NCBI GenBank assembly: GCA_017883385.1
Contig: JADGNQ010000044.1
Coordinates: forward strand, 1 to 37,677
Direction of reading: 5' to 3'
From: Candidatus Sulfotelmatobacter sp.
GTDB taxonomy: Bacteria > Acidobacteriota > Terriglobia > Terriglobales > Acidobacteriaceae
DNA: 37,677 nt
Shown here: piece after piece, positions 10,537-18,666 of the stretch
Numbering within the stretch: position 1 is the stretch's first letter
How the letters are laid out: every line of letters starts with the position of its first letter
The notes under the pieces: generated by a model
The model's database searches: none
What the model was told of the DNA's origin: nothing
What the model saw: only the letters and a program-made list of their open reading frames with translations
Program-made: the position numbers and the translations under genes

Positions 10537-11559
10537 ATGAAATACCAACTCCCAATCTGTGCGTTCCTGGCAATGGCACTCTCGGCGGCTTCGGGCCAGG
10601 TGGCCTCACACGCGCCGACCGTGATCGCGAACACGCCTGCTGCCCAAACATCACCGCTTCAGGTGAGCGACAAACCGGTGGCTCGGGTCAACGGCGCTGT
10701 GCTGACGGACCGCGATCTGTTGCGAGAGATGTATGCCATCTTCCCCTACGCCCAACAGCACAACGGTTTTCCCAAGGCGCAGGAAGCGGAGATTCGTCAG
10801 GGCGCGCTGGAGATGATTATTTTTGAGGAGTTGGTGTACCAGGAAGCGGTGCGGCGCAAGCTCGCGGTTCCGGCCGAGAAACTGAATCGCGCGGAGGCCG
10901 ATTTTCGCAAACAGTTCAACAGTCCCGACCAATACCAGCAGTACTTGCAGACCGAGATGCACGGTTCCGAGCAACAACTGCGGCAGCAGATGCGACGCTC
11001 GATGCTGATCGAACAAATCCTGAAGACCGATGTCGAACTCAGGTCTGCTGTGTCGCCGGCCGAACTGCAAACGTACTACGAGAAGAATGCGGATCACTTC
11101 AAACAATCAGAGACGTTTACCTTCCAGACCATTTCGGTGGTGCCACCGCTCAAGGCCAGCGCCGAGCAGGCGAAGCAAGCGCGGACGAAGGCCGAGGACG
11201 CGCTGCGCCAGGCGAAGGCGACGAAGAGTTATCAGGAGTTCGGGCTGCTGGCGGAAAAAATCTCCGAGGACGACTACCGGGTGAACCTGGGAGACCGCAA
11301 GGTTGTGCCCAGCGACAAGTTGCCGCCGCAGGTGGTCAAGACGTTGCAGGCTATGCAGGCGGGGCAAGTCAGCGGGTTGATCCAGATTGAGAGCGCGTAC
11401 ACCATCATCCGATTGAATGCTCATGCCCTGGCGCGTAAGAAGCCCCTATCGGAGGTTAAGAACGATCTGAAGACGGAGTTGCAGAAGAGCAAGTACGAGA
11501 GGTTGCGTTCCAATCTAGCCAAGCAGTTGCGCGCCAAGGCGAAGATTGAAGTGAGTTAA
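10537..11559 (+). CDS. periplasmic SurA/PpiC-type peptidyl-prolyl isomerase or chaperone
   Basis: 340 aa. A signal peptide ends around LSAASG. A SurA-N-like helical domain (about 46-165) opens with the typical VARVNGAVLTDRDL and contains long charged helices. A parvulin-like domain (about 185-285) follows, then a C-terminal helix. The parvulin part lacks the usual GGDLG turn (it has VNLGDR), so isomerase activity is uncertain and a chaperone role is as likely. Such proteins help fold exported and outer-membrane proteins. Here it sits between a secreted cytochrome and a large barrel, suggesting a dedicated folding helper (inference). The start has GAGGAAAT just upstream. It lies 23 nt after the terminator of the preceding gene, so it needs readthrough or a promoter overlapping the terminator. 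Confidence 0.85.
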   Translation: MKYQLPICAFLAMALSAASGQVASHAPTVIANTPAAQTSPLQVSDKPVARVNGAVLTDRDLLREMYAIFPYAQQHNGFPKAQEAEIRQGALEMIIFEELVYQEAVRRKLAVPAEKLNRAEADFRKQFNSPDQYQQYLQTEMHGSEQQLRQQMRRSMLIEQILKTDVELRSAVSPAELQTYYEKNADHFKQSETFTFQTISVVPPLKASAEQAKQARTKAEDALRQAKATKSYQEFGLLAEKISEDDYRVNLGDRKVVPSDKLPPQVVKTLQAMQAGQVSGLIQIESAYTIIRLNAHALARKKPLSEVKNDLKTELQKSKYERLRSNLAKQLRAKAKIEVS

Positions 11560-11578
11560 AGGTCCGTGGCATCGAGGG

Positions 11579-11597
11579 CGAGGGAGATGCTCCCTCG
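11579..11597 (+). terminator. possible terminator hairpin after the isomerase gene
   Basis: An 8-bp perfect stem CGAGGGAG/CTCCCTCG with 3-nt loop lies 20 nt past the stop codon. No clear T-run follows (GCTATTTCGG), so it may be a weak terminator or an mRNA-stabilising hairpin. Confidence 0.4.
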
Positions 11598-11719
11598 GCT
11601 ATTTCGGAACAGGCGCCCGCGACAGGCGGCAAGATGCCGGTAATGCAAAGCGCGGCGCCCTGCCTTCCTCTGATTTCCTTCCGTTTCTTCCTTGTTGAGT
11701 CATTCAACACCCCAGGCCG

Positions 11720-11752
11720 GGTGATATGCCGCACCGAGTGGCGGTTATCACC
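11720..11752. promoter_or_regulatory. long palindrome upstream of the barrel gene, possible activator site
   Basis: GGTGATA (11720-11726) and GCCGC (11728-11732) pair with GCGGT (11741-11745) and TATCACC (11746-11752): 12 bp with one bulged T and an 8-nt loop. It lies about 75-105 nt upstream of a sigma-54-like element, the usual distance for an enhancer bound by an NtrC-type protein. It could instead be an RNA hairpin in a long leader. The function is inferred only. Confidence 0.35.
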
Positions 11753-11824
11753 GCGAGGTGTCTCCCGGAAGGTAGCAAGTGCCTTGTTTTCATGGGCTTC
11801 ACAAACCGAGGAGGCGGGCTCCTT

Positions 11825-11840
11825 TGGCAATCGTTGTGCC
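11825..11840 (+). promoter_or_regulatory. possible sigma-54 promoter (-24/-12) of the barrel operon
   Basis: TGGCAATCGTTGTGCC has GG (11826-11827) and GC (11838-11839) separated by exactly 10 nt, as sigma-54 promoters require. TGGCA matches the -24 element; the -12 part TGTGC is a poorer match to TTGC. About one match of this quality is expected in the window by chance, so position is the main support: it is 53 nt upstream of the barrel start. Confidence 0.3.
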
Positions 11841-11870
11841 TTTGTACCAGTAAGGGAAATTGGGCTTTGG

Positions 11871-11886
11871 GCCTCTGGCTGGAGGC
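11871..11886 (+). promoter_or_regulatory. hairpin covering the ribosome-binding site of the barrel gene
   Basis: GCCTC (11871-11875) pairs with GAGGC (11882-11886) around a 6-nt loop. The 3' arm contains most of the GGAGG ribosome site (11881-11885) that serves ATG 11893, so folding would hide it. This fits translational control but is a short stem. Confidence 0.35.
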
Positions 11887-11892
11887 AGTCTC

Positions 11893-13719
11893 ATGAAGGG
11901 AACAAAGAGCATCGTCGGCCTGGCGGTTCTGCTGGTAGCGCAGCTAGCGTCGGCGCAAGTTACAGTCGGCGAGAACACGAAACTGAATGCGGGAGGGCTC
12001 TTCACTTTCGGCTACGCTGGAGCCTACGGGGATGCTATCCCCTCGAACCATGGGTTGGACTTCGGATTCGACGGCAAGATCTCGGGTTCCTACTACAACC
12101 CTAATTTTCTATCCTTCGAAGCAACGCCCTATTGGAACCAGTCCCGGGCCGATTCGAGCTACCAGTCGCTGACGGGCTCGAGAGGGGTTAACGGGACCGC
12201 GAATTTTTTCACGGGCAGCCATTTCCCAGGTGCGGTCAGCTACCACTACGACGCCAACAGCACCGGAACACTCGGCCTGACCGGGCAGCCGAACTTCACG
12301 ACCTACGGCAAGGGGCAAGGGTTCGGGGTCAACTGGAGTGCGCTGCTTCCCGACTGGCCCACGCTCTCGGTGGGGTACTCAGAGGGAAGCGGCCACAGCA
12401 CAATCTACGGGACCGACCAGGAATCCGATTCCAGCACCCGCCTGTTTAACGTGCACTCCACCTATCAACTGGCGGGCTTTCACCTCAATAGTTTCTTCGA
12501 CCGCAACAGCCTGAACTCGAAATTTCCGCAATTCCTGGCGGGGACGGGAGAATCGGTTCAGGACTCGTCTGGTCATGATTTCGGTTTCGGCGCGCAGCAC
12601 AACCTGCCGGTCCACGGCATGTTTGCCATCAATTTCAATCGGGCGACGGCGAGCAGCAACTATTTCTCCGCCGAGGGGAACAACACAAATACCTCGAGCT
12701 ATACGGACAATACCGAGACCTCCACCGCCAGCTTTCACCCCACGCAGAAGCTGAGCCTGAACGCGACGCAGAACTATACCGACAACCTTACCGGCTACCT
12801 GACGCAGAATCTTGTCGGTACGGGAACGGTGGTGCCGGGATTGAGTTTGGGATCGGGATCGCACTCGTCAACGGTGGGTGGAGGAGCCAGCTATCAGTTC
12901 ACCCACTACCTTTCGGGACAGACGCAGGCCACCTATTACGATCAGTATTATTTCGGCAAGAGCTACACTGGGAGCTACATCAGCGGCACCTTGAACTATG
13001 GCAAGAGGCTGTTCGACATGTTCACCTTCTCAGGCTCGGTGGTGGACAGTTCCAACGGACAGGGAACCAATGCGGTGGGATTCGTCGGCACCGTAAACTA
13101 CTACCATCGCGTTAAGGGATGGCAGACAGCGGGGGCCTTCAGCTACGCGCAGAACGTGCAGACGCTGCTGGTGACCTACACGACCTCGTACTACAACTAC
13201 AGCGCCAACCTGCATCGCCGTTTGGCGGGGGGACTTACGTGGACGGCGGCCTTCAACGGATCGCACAGCGGCCTGACGAATTTCAGCGGCACGAGCAACA
13301 GCAGCCAGGGGTATTCGACTGCGATGAGCATGCGGAAATTCAGCCTAACCGGCAACTACATCAAATCCAATGGCATCTCGCTGCTGGGCGCTGGTGGGCT
13401 GGTGGGGCCGCCGCCGACACCGGGATTGAACGATTTCGTCTTCTTCGGCGGGACCAGTTATGGAGGCGGAGTCTCGGTCACGCCGATCCGGCGACTGGTG
13501 ATAGCGGGCAGCTTCAACCGCGCCATCAGCAACACCATCGGTAGCACGACCTCGCACAACAATACTGAGATCTTCAACGCTCAACTGCAGTACCATTTGA
13601 GAAAAATCGGACTGCAGGCAGGATACACTCAGTTCACCCAAGGAATCAGTGCGGTCGGAGCGCCAGCCAGTACGACGGCATTCTTCGTCGGGATAACCAG
13701 ATGGTTCGACTTCTTTTAA
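11893..13719 (+). CDS. large outer-membrane beta-barrel (porin-like) protein
   Basis: 608 aa from ATG 11893, which has GGAGG 7 nt upstream; the longer reading from 11860 lacks a signal. The signal peptide ends at LASA before QVTVGE. The mature part is dominated by alternating aromatic/glycine/serine strands and Asn/Thr/Ser-rich turns, and it ends in an aromatic C-terminus (RWFDFF), the usual signal for barrel insertion. There is no cysteine in the protein. The size could accommodate about 26-28 strands, similar to porins that sheath multiheme cytochromes (MtrB/PioB type), but I see no N-terminal CXXC as in MtrB and cannot claim homology. It leads an operon with an NHL protein and a 12-heme cytochrome and overlaps the NHL gene by 19 nt. 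The most likely role is the outer-membrane conduit or anchor for these cytochromes (inference). Confidence 0.8.
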   Translation: MKGTKSIVGLAVLLVAQLASAQVTVGENTKLNAGGLFTFGYAGAYGDAIPSNHGLDFGFDGKISGSYYNPNFLSFEATPYWNQSRADSSYQSLTGSRGVNGTANFFTGSHFPGAVSYHYDANSTGTLGLTGQPNFTTYGKGQGFGVNWSALLPDWPTLSVGYSEGSGHSTIYGTDQESDSSTRLFNVHSTYQLAGFHLNSFFDRNSLNSKFPQFLAGTGESVQDSSGHDFGFGAQHNLPVHGMFAINFNRATASSNYFSAEGNNTNTSSYTDNTETSTASFHPTQKLSLNATQNYTDNLTGYLTQNLVGTGTVVPGLSLGSGSHSSTVGGGASYQFTHYLSGQTQATYYDQYYFGKSYTGSYISGTLNYGKRLFDMFTFSGSVVDSSNGQGTNAVGFVGTVNYYHRVKGWQTAGAFSYAQNVQTLLVTYTTSYYNYSANLHRRLAGGLTWTAAFNGSHSGLTNFSGTSNSSQGYSTAMSMRKFSLTGNYIKSNGISLLGAGGLVGPPPTPGLNDFVFFGGTSYGGGVSVTPIRRLVIAGSFNRAISNTIGSTTSHNNTEIFNAQLQYHLRKIGLQAGYTQFTQGISAVGAPASTTAFFVGITRWFDFF

Positions 13720-14807
13720 GCGGGCTGAGCAAGCTAACTTTGTGCGCCGGACTCTGCATCGCTGTTCTGGCGGGGTTGCTGGCGCCGGAGGCTGAGGCCG
13801 CGAAGCGTCCAAAGGAAACGATCAACCAGCCGCCTCCGCCGGACCTGCTGCTCGACGGCGGGCGCAAACTAACTTTCGAGCGCAGTTTCAGCCTGGAGCG
13901 CGAAGTCAAGCCCAAGCGAAGTTTCTGGACGCGGGTGGTCGATGTCATCGCCGGCGAGCCGGACTTCCACTATCTGGTAAGTCCCTACAGTGTGGCGACG
14001 GATTCGCACGGACGGATTCTGGTGACTGACACGGGCGCCGCCGGCGTGCATATTTTCGATTTCGCCCAGCAAAAGTACAAATTCATTTCTCGCCGCGACG
14101 CCGGTAAGGACCGGATGCTGACGCCGCAATGTGTCGCGGTCGACGCGCAGGACAATATCTACGTGACCGACTCGGGTTCGGGCAAAGTGTTCGTGTTCGA
14201 CGCGAATGGAAAGTTCCGGCGGGCGGTCGGCAGTCTGAAGGGTGGCGAAGGATATTTCAAGCGTCCGACGGGCATCGCGGTGGATTCGGCCGCGCAGCAC
14301 ATCTATGTGACCGACACGCTGCGCAATAAGATTTACATGATGGACATGCAGGGCAGCGTCCTGCAGGTAATCGGGAAACCAGGCACGGGCGACGGAGAGT
14401 TTAATTTTCCGACGGAGTTGCGGCTGAATGGCCCAGATCTGGTGGTCGTCGATGCCATGAACTTCCGCGTGCAGGTGCTCGACCGCTCCGGCACATTCCG
14501 CTACGCGATCGGGAAGGTTGGAGACGGGGCGGGATGGATGTTTCGTCCCAAAGGTATCGGGTTCGATTCCGAGGGGCATTTGTACGTGGTCGATGCGCAG
14601 TGGGGCATGGTGCAGGTTTTCGACAATGAGGGGCGGCTGCTGTACTACTTCGGGCAAAAGGGAACGGGAGCGGGCGAGTTCCAGTTACCCACCGGAATCG
14701 AGATTGACAGCAAGGACCGCATCTACGTGGTCGACTCGTTTAACCGCCGGGTCCAGGTGTTTCACTACTACGCACTAGCGCAGGCGGCGGACAGGAGGCA
14801 ACCGTGA
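13701..14807 (+). CDS. secreted NHL-repeat beta-propeller protein (second copy)
   Basis: 368 aa. A signal peptide ends near PEAEA before AKRPKE. After a proline-rich linker the protein is built of repeats of the NHL pattern (VDAQDNIYVTDSGSGKVFVFD, VDSAAQHIYVTDTLRNKIYMMD, FDSEGHLYVVDAQWGMVQVFD, IDSKDRIYVVDSFNRRVQVFH), about six blades closing the propeller. The start lies inside the 3' end of the barrel gene (19-nt overlap) and its stop shares GTGA with the next start, so the three genes are translationally coupled. It parallels the NHL gene behind the 16-heme cytochrome, suggesting each cytochrome module carries its own propeller partner. No catalytic motif is visible; a scaffold or cytochrome-docking role is inferred. 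Confidence 0.88.
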   Translation: MVRLLLSGLSKLTLCAGLCIAVLAGLLAPEAEAAKRPKETINQPPPPDLLLDGGRKLTFERSFSLEREVKPKRSFWTRVVDVIAGEPDFHYLVSPYSVATDSHGRILVTDTGAAGVHIFDFAQQKYKFISRRDAGKDRMLTPQCVAVDAQDNIYVTDSGSGKVFVFDANGKFRRAVGSLKGGEGYFKRPTGIAVDSAAQHIYVTDTLRNKIYMMDMQGSVLQVIGKPGTGDGEFNFPTELRLNGPDLVVVDAMNFRVQVLDRSGTFRYAIGKVGDGAGWMFRPKGIGFDSEGHLYVVDAQWGMVQVFDNEGRLLYYFGQKGTGAGEFQLPTGIEIDSKDRIYVVDSFNRRVQVFHYYALAQAADRRQP

Positions 14808-16747
14808 AGACGATCCTGTCATTGGTTTGCACGGCGGCTTGCGTGCTGGCGCTGGCTCAGGGTGTGGCGATGGCGCAGGTGAACAGCGACGTGCTAGGCG
14901 CGCATAACCTGAGCGCAGCCAGTGGTGCGTCGGTGTACTCGCAGGGAAGTCTGGGCTGCACGTTCTGCCATGCCCCGCACAGCGGATTGGGCGGCGTAAC
15001 CCCACTGTGGAACCAGAAACTCTCGCAGAAGGCATACACACCCTATAACAGCACGACCTATCACGAGCAGGGCAACACGCAGCCGACGTTGGGGCTGACC
15101 AGCAGTCTGTGCCTGAGTTGTCATGACGGGACCGTGGGCGTGGGGCAATCCGCCGCCTATGGCCAGTTGCCCGTGACGGGACAGTTGAATAGTGCCGACT
15201 CGTTCGGAACCACATTGACCGGGTCGCACCCCTTCAGTCTCGTGACCCCTTTGAAGGACGCGGCGAATCTGGCGGCATCGCTGACGACGCAAGGTAAGAC
15301 GGCCGATCCCACCGGCGCTGTGAAACTGGTCAACGGCAATATCGAGTGCACGAGTTGTCACGATCCGCATACCCAGGCGATCGACAAGATCGCGCAGAAC
15401 TTCCTGGTGCGGGACAGCTCGAATGCGCAGATGTGTCTGGCCTGCCACGATCCGACGCGAGTCGTCCAGGGGCAAATCAACCCCCTTGCCGGGTGGGCGA
15501 ACAACATTCATCAAGTAGCCACGAACCAGATCTCGCCCGATGCACATGCGGGTCCGTACATTAGCGTCGGAGTGAACGCATGCTCATCCTGTCACATGCA
15601 GCACAATTCGCTGGCGCCCGCGCGGTTGCTGCGGCCTGCAGCGCCGGTGGCGACCGGCAATGATCCAGTGACGCAGTCCTGCATGACTTGCCACGGCGGG
15701 GGAACATTCCTGTCGCCCGCGATTCCGAATGTGATGGCCGAGATTTCCGGCGCAGCGAAAGTGGGTCATCCACTGCCTTCGGGGAATAACTACCACGATG
15801 CTGCCGAAGGGGCGGTGCTGAACAACAATCGTCACACAACATGCGTCGACTGCCATAATGCGCATGCCTCCAACCAGGTGACAGCGTTCGCGGCGCCTCC
15901 AGCGTTGCGGCTCTCGCAGGCGGGCGTGACCGGCGTCAGCGCGTTGGATGGCGTGACCGTGCTGACTCCAGCGATCAATCAATATGAGAATTGTCTGCGC
16001 TGTCACGGGACCGGCACGGGCAAGCAGCGGCTCATCATCTACGGATACGCACCGCAGCGGGTGGTGTCTGCGCCGGATCAGTTGAACATTATTCCGGAAC
16101 TGGCGTCGACGGCAACGTCGAGTCATCCTGTGACGCACGATCGAACCAGTCCTCTGGCGCAGCCCAGCTTGCTGGTCAACATGCTGAATGAGAACGGCAC
16201 GACTTCGGCGCGCGCAGTCGGAAATCGTATCTTCTGCAGCGATTGCCACAACAGTGATGACAATCGCGAGTTTGGGGGCAGCGGGCCCAATGGCCCGCAT
16301 GGGTCCGTCAACGCTCACATTCTGGAGCGCAACTACCAGTTCAGCCAGGCTGCAGCGCCGGGAGGACCTGTTAGCAATCTGTTTCCCAACCCCGATCTGA
16401 CGCCGGCCGGACCTTACTCGATGTGCGCGAAGTGCCACGACCTGACCCAGATCCTGGCCAACACCAGCTTCTCGCAGCACAGCCTGCATGTATCGCAAAA
16501 TGGTTTTAGTTGCTCGACTTGTCATACGGCCCACGGTATGGGGGCGACTTCTCCAACCGTGACCGGGGAACGGATGGTGAATTTCGACGCCAACGTGGTG
16601 GGACCGAATAACGGTTCTCCCATCGCCTACAACCGGGGCACGAATACCTGTACGCTGATGTGTCATTCGGTTGCGCACAATCCGGATGGGACGGTAACCG
16701 CGACCACGACCACTCCGGGTAAGCTCAAGGGAATCAGGGCCCGGTGA
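14804..16747 (+). CDS. secreted 12-heme c-type cytochrome with one CX3CH site
   Basis: 647 aa, GTG start with AGGAGG 5-6 nt upstream, sharing GTGA with the preceding stop. The signal peptide ends at VAMA before QVNSD. Eleven CXXCH motifs (CTFCH, CLSCH, CTSCH, CLACH, CSSCH, CMTCH, CVDCH, CLRCH, CSDCH, CAKCH, CSTCH) are followed near the C-terminus by CTLMCH, a CX3CH site. If all bind heme, there are twelve. The first about 110 residues share DVLGAHN..CxxCHxPHSG..LW..CLSCHDG with the tetraheme protein at 9550-10464. Long heme-free stretches separate later sites, more like a surface or extracellular cytochrome than a compact periplasmic one. As last gene of the barrel operon it is the best candidate for the outer-face partner of the barrel (inference). 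Confidence 0.92.
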   Translation: MKTILSLVCTAACVLALAQGVAMAQVNSDVLGAHNLSAASGASVYSQGSLGCTFCHAPHSGLGGVTPLWNQKLSQKAYTPYNSTTYHEQGNTQPTLGLTSSLCLSCHDGTVGVGQSAAYGQLPVTGQLNSADSFGTTLTGSHPFSLVTPLKDAANLAASLTTQGKTADPTGAVKLVNGNIECTSCHDPHTQAIDKIAQNFLVRDSSNAQMCLACHDPTRVVQGQINPLAGWANNIHQVATNQISPDAHAGPYISVGVNACSSCHMQHNSLAPARLLRPAAPVATGNDPVTQSCMTCHGGGTFLSPAIPNVMAEISGAAKVGHPLPSGNNYHDAAEGAVLNNNRHTTCVDCHNAHASNQVTAFAAPPALRLSQAGVTGVSALDGVTVLTPAINQYENCLRCHGTGTGKQRLIIYGYAPQRVVSAPDQLNIIPELASTATSSHPVTHDRTSPLAQPSLLVNMLNENGTTSARAVGNRIFCSDCHNSDDNREFGGSGPNGPHGSVNAHILERNYQFSQAAAPGGPVSNLFPNPDLTPAGPYSMCAKCHDLTQILANTSFSQHSLHVSQNGFSCSTCHTAHGMGATSPTVTGERMVNFDANVVGPNNGSPIAYNRGTNTCTLMCHSVAHNPDGTVTATTTTPGKLKGIRAR

Positions 16748-16842
16748 ACCATGTTGCGACGTGCATCTGCGCCGATACTTCGTTTTTCCGCGGCATAACG
16801 TTTTTTCGCTTCCGAGCGGAATAACGCATGCTTGGGAACCGG

Positions 16843-16911
16843 CAGGGCTGGACGAAATGAGAGGTCTGACACCGCGATTAGGCCCGCGGAATCAGATCTA
16901 GTCCAGCCCTG
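16843..16911. repeat. nested three-stem palindromic element
   Basis: Three stacked stems fold one 69-nt segment: CAGGGCTGGAC/GTCCAGCCCTG (16843-16853 with 16901-16911, 11 bp perfect), AGGTCTGA/TCAGATCT (16862-16869 with 16892-16899, 8 bp with one G-T), and CCGCG/CGCGG (16872-16876 with 16885-16889). Only short unpaired joints remain. No T-run follows, so it is not an ordinary terminator. It could be a structured RNA, a miniature palindromic element or a transcription boundary. No second copy was noticed in the window. Confidence 0.6.
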
Positions 16912-16958
16912 TATCGTGCCTGGCGTCGTGCAAGCAACAGATCACAGCGAAACGGAAG

Positions 16959-18650
16959 ATGCAGGTACCTACAGACCCAGCACTCACGACCCACCAACGC
17001 GCCAGTCGGGGCGCTCGCTACTGGGCCCCGCGGATTGCCAGCGCCATCATCGTGCCTCTTTTGTTGCTGGTTGGGATCGAAGCATCGTTGCACCTGTTCG
17101 GCGTCGGATTCTCCACCGAACTTACCGAGCCCTGCACGGTGCAAGGCCATGCGGCGTCTTGCTACAACCTGTTTTTCCCCGCTCCGTTCTTTCCGCCCGG
17201 CATGATCAAGACGCCGCAGGCATACTCGATTCCGGCGCAAAAGCCGCAGGAGACGTTCCGAATTTTTGTCCTAGGAGAATCGGCGGCGATGGGCGACCCC
17301 GATCCCGCCTACGCCTTCAGCCGGTACTTGGAAGTGATGCTGCGGGAGCGCTACCCATCGATGAAGTTCGAAGTGGTGAACACGGGCAGCGTGGCCATCA
17401 ACTCCCACGTGCTGTTGCCGATCGCCCAGGGATTGGCCAAGCAGCGTCCGAATCTGTTCATCATCTACTCGGGCAACAATGAAGTTGTCGGGCCTTATGG
17501 CCCCGGCACCGCGCTTACATCATCCGGCATGCGGATGCCGGTGATCCGCAGCAGCATCTTTGTCCGCTCCACGCGAATTGGCCAGTTGCTCACCAAGGTG
17601 GGAACCGAGAAGCGCGAATGGACCGGGATGGAGATGTTTCTCGATAAGCAGGTTCGAGCGAGTTCGCCGCTCATGAAGTATGCCTACGAAAATTTTGAAC
17701 GGAACCTGCGGGACACTGTGGACGTGGCTCGCAAGTCGGGCGCCCGGGTTATTGTCAGTACGGTCGCCACGAATCTGAAAGATTGTGCTCCGTTCGGATC
17801 GCAGCACCGGGAGGATCTGTCGCCGGAGGATTTACGGGTTTGGTCGGGACTGGTCGAGCAGGGGTCGGACATGGAAGCAGCCCGATCGTACAGCGAGGCC
17901 TTGCGGCTGTATCAGGCCGCGGCCAGGGTCGATGGCCAGTATGCCGAACTCGAATTCCGGATCGCTCGCAGCCAGTGGATGCTGGGCGAATACGGAGACG
18001 CTCGCGAGCATTTTGTTCGAGCGCGTGATCTCGATACACTGCGTTTCCGAGCCGACAGCAAGATCAACGAGATCAATCGCGCGGTGGCGACTTCGTCCCC
18101 GGGCGCGGAGTTGGTGGACGCTGAGAAGATATTTTCCGATTCCAAAGACAGCAACGGGATCATCGGCAGCGAACTTGTGTATGAGCATGTGCACATGACT
18201 CCTCTCGGCAACTACCTTCTGGCGCGCGCGATGTTTCTTCAGATTGCAGATAAGCTGCCGGTGGAGGCTGGACGGCCGAGTGACCCTGGCGGCGTCCCGT
18301 CGGAGGAAGAGTGCGAACAGTTGCTGGCATTCACCGGTCACGACCGGTTACGCATTACGAACGAGATGCTGCAGAGACTACAAAGGCCGCCCTTTACTAA
18401 TCAGATTAACCACTCCGATCAGATCTTGCGGTTGACGCTCAAAGCGGAGGGGCCCAGCGAAAGCCCGGATGAAACGGCGGCCCAATACGAATGGGCGATC
18501 CGGAAGGATCCGGATGACCGGGTTTTACACTACAACTACGGTCTCTTCCTCTTCGAACACAACCGCGATGCCGCGGTCGCGCAGTTACGCCTGTCCCGGC
18601 CCTGGGACGGCTTCCCGGTGTTTACGCCGGATGGGATGCTGGTGGAATAG
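16959..18650 (+). CDS. membrane-anchored GES-type SGNH hydrolase with TPR-like helices
   Basis: 563 aa. A short cytoplasmic N-terminus and one membrane segment (about 26-46) precede an extracytoplasmic SGNH domain. Block I reads LGES with S108, the asparagine block reads YSGNNEV (G172-N173-N174), and the C-terminal block is YEHVHMTPLGN with E409/H412 in the place of the usual D-x-x-H. A helical segment (about 300-375) resembling TPR repeats is inserted before the last block, and another lies near the C-terminus. SGNH proteins of this type commonly accompany MBOAT acyltransferases in modifying exported polymers, as DltD and AlgJ/AlgX do. The MBOAT gene is convergent with only 16 nt between the stops; GAACAG-G-CTGTTC (18656-18668) spans this junction. 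The ribosome site is poor (CGGAAG directly before ATG). Confidence 0.8.
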   Translation: MQVPTDPALTTHQRASRGARYWAPRIASAIIVPLLLLVGIEASLHLFGVGFSTELTEPCTVQGHAASCYNLFFPAPFFPPGMIKTPQAYSIPAQKPQETFRIFVLGESAAMGDPDPAYAFSRYLEVMLRERYPSMKFEVVNTGSVAINSHVLLPIAQGLAKQRPNLFIIYSGNNEVVGPYGPGTALTSSGMRMPVIRSSIFVRSTRIGQLLTKVGTEKREWTGMEMFLDKQVRASSPLMKYAYENFERNLRDTVDVARKSGARVIVSTVATNLKDCAPFGSQHREDLSPEDLRVWSGLVEQGSDMEAARSYSEALRLYQAAARVDGQYAELEFRIARSQWMLGEYGDAREHFVRARDLDTLRFRADSKINEINRAVATSSPGAELVDAEKIFSDSKDSNGIIGSELVYEHVHMTPLGNYLLARAMFLQIADKLPVEAGRPSDPGGVPSEEECEQLLAFTGHDRLRITNEMLQRLQRPPFTNQINHSDQILRLTLKAEGPSESPDETAAQYEWAIRKDPDDRVLHYNYGLFLFEHNRDAAVAQLRLSRPWDGFPVFTPDGMLVE

Positions 18651-18666
18651 TCCGAGAACAGGCTGT

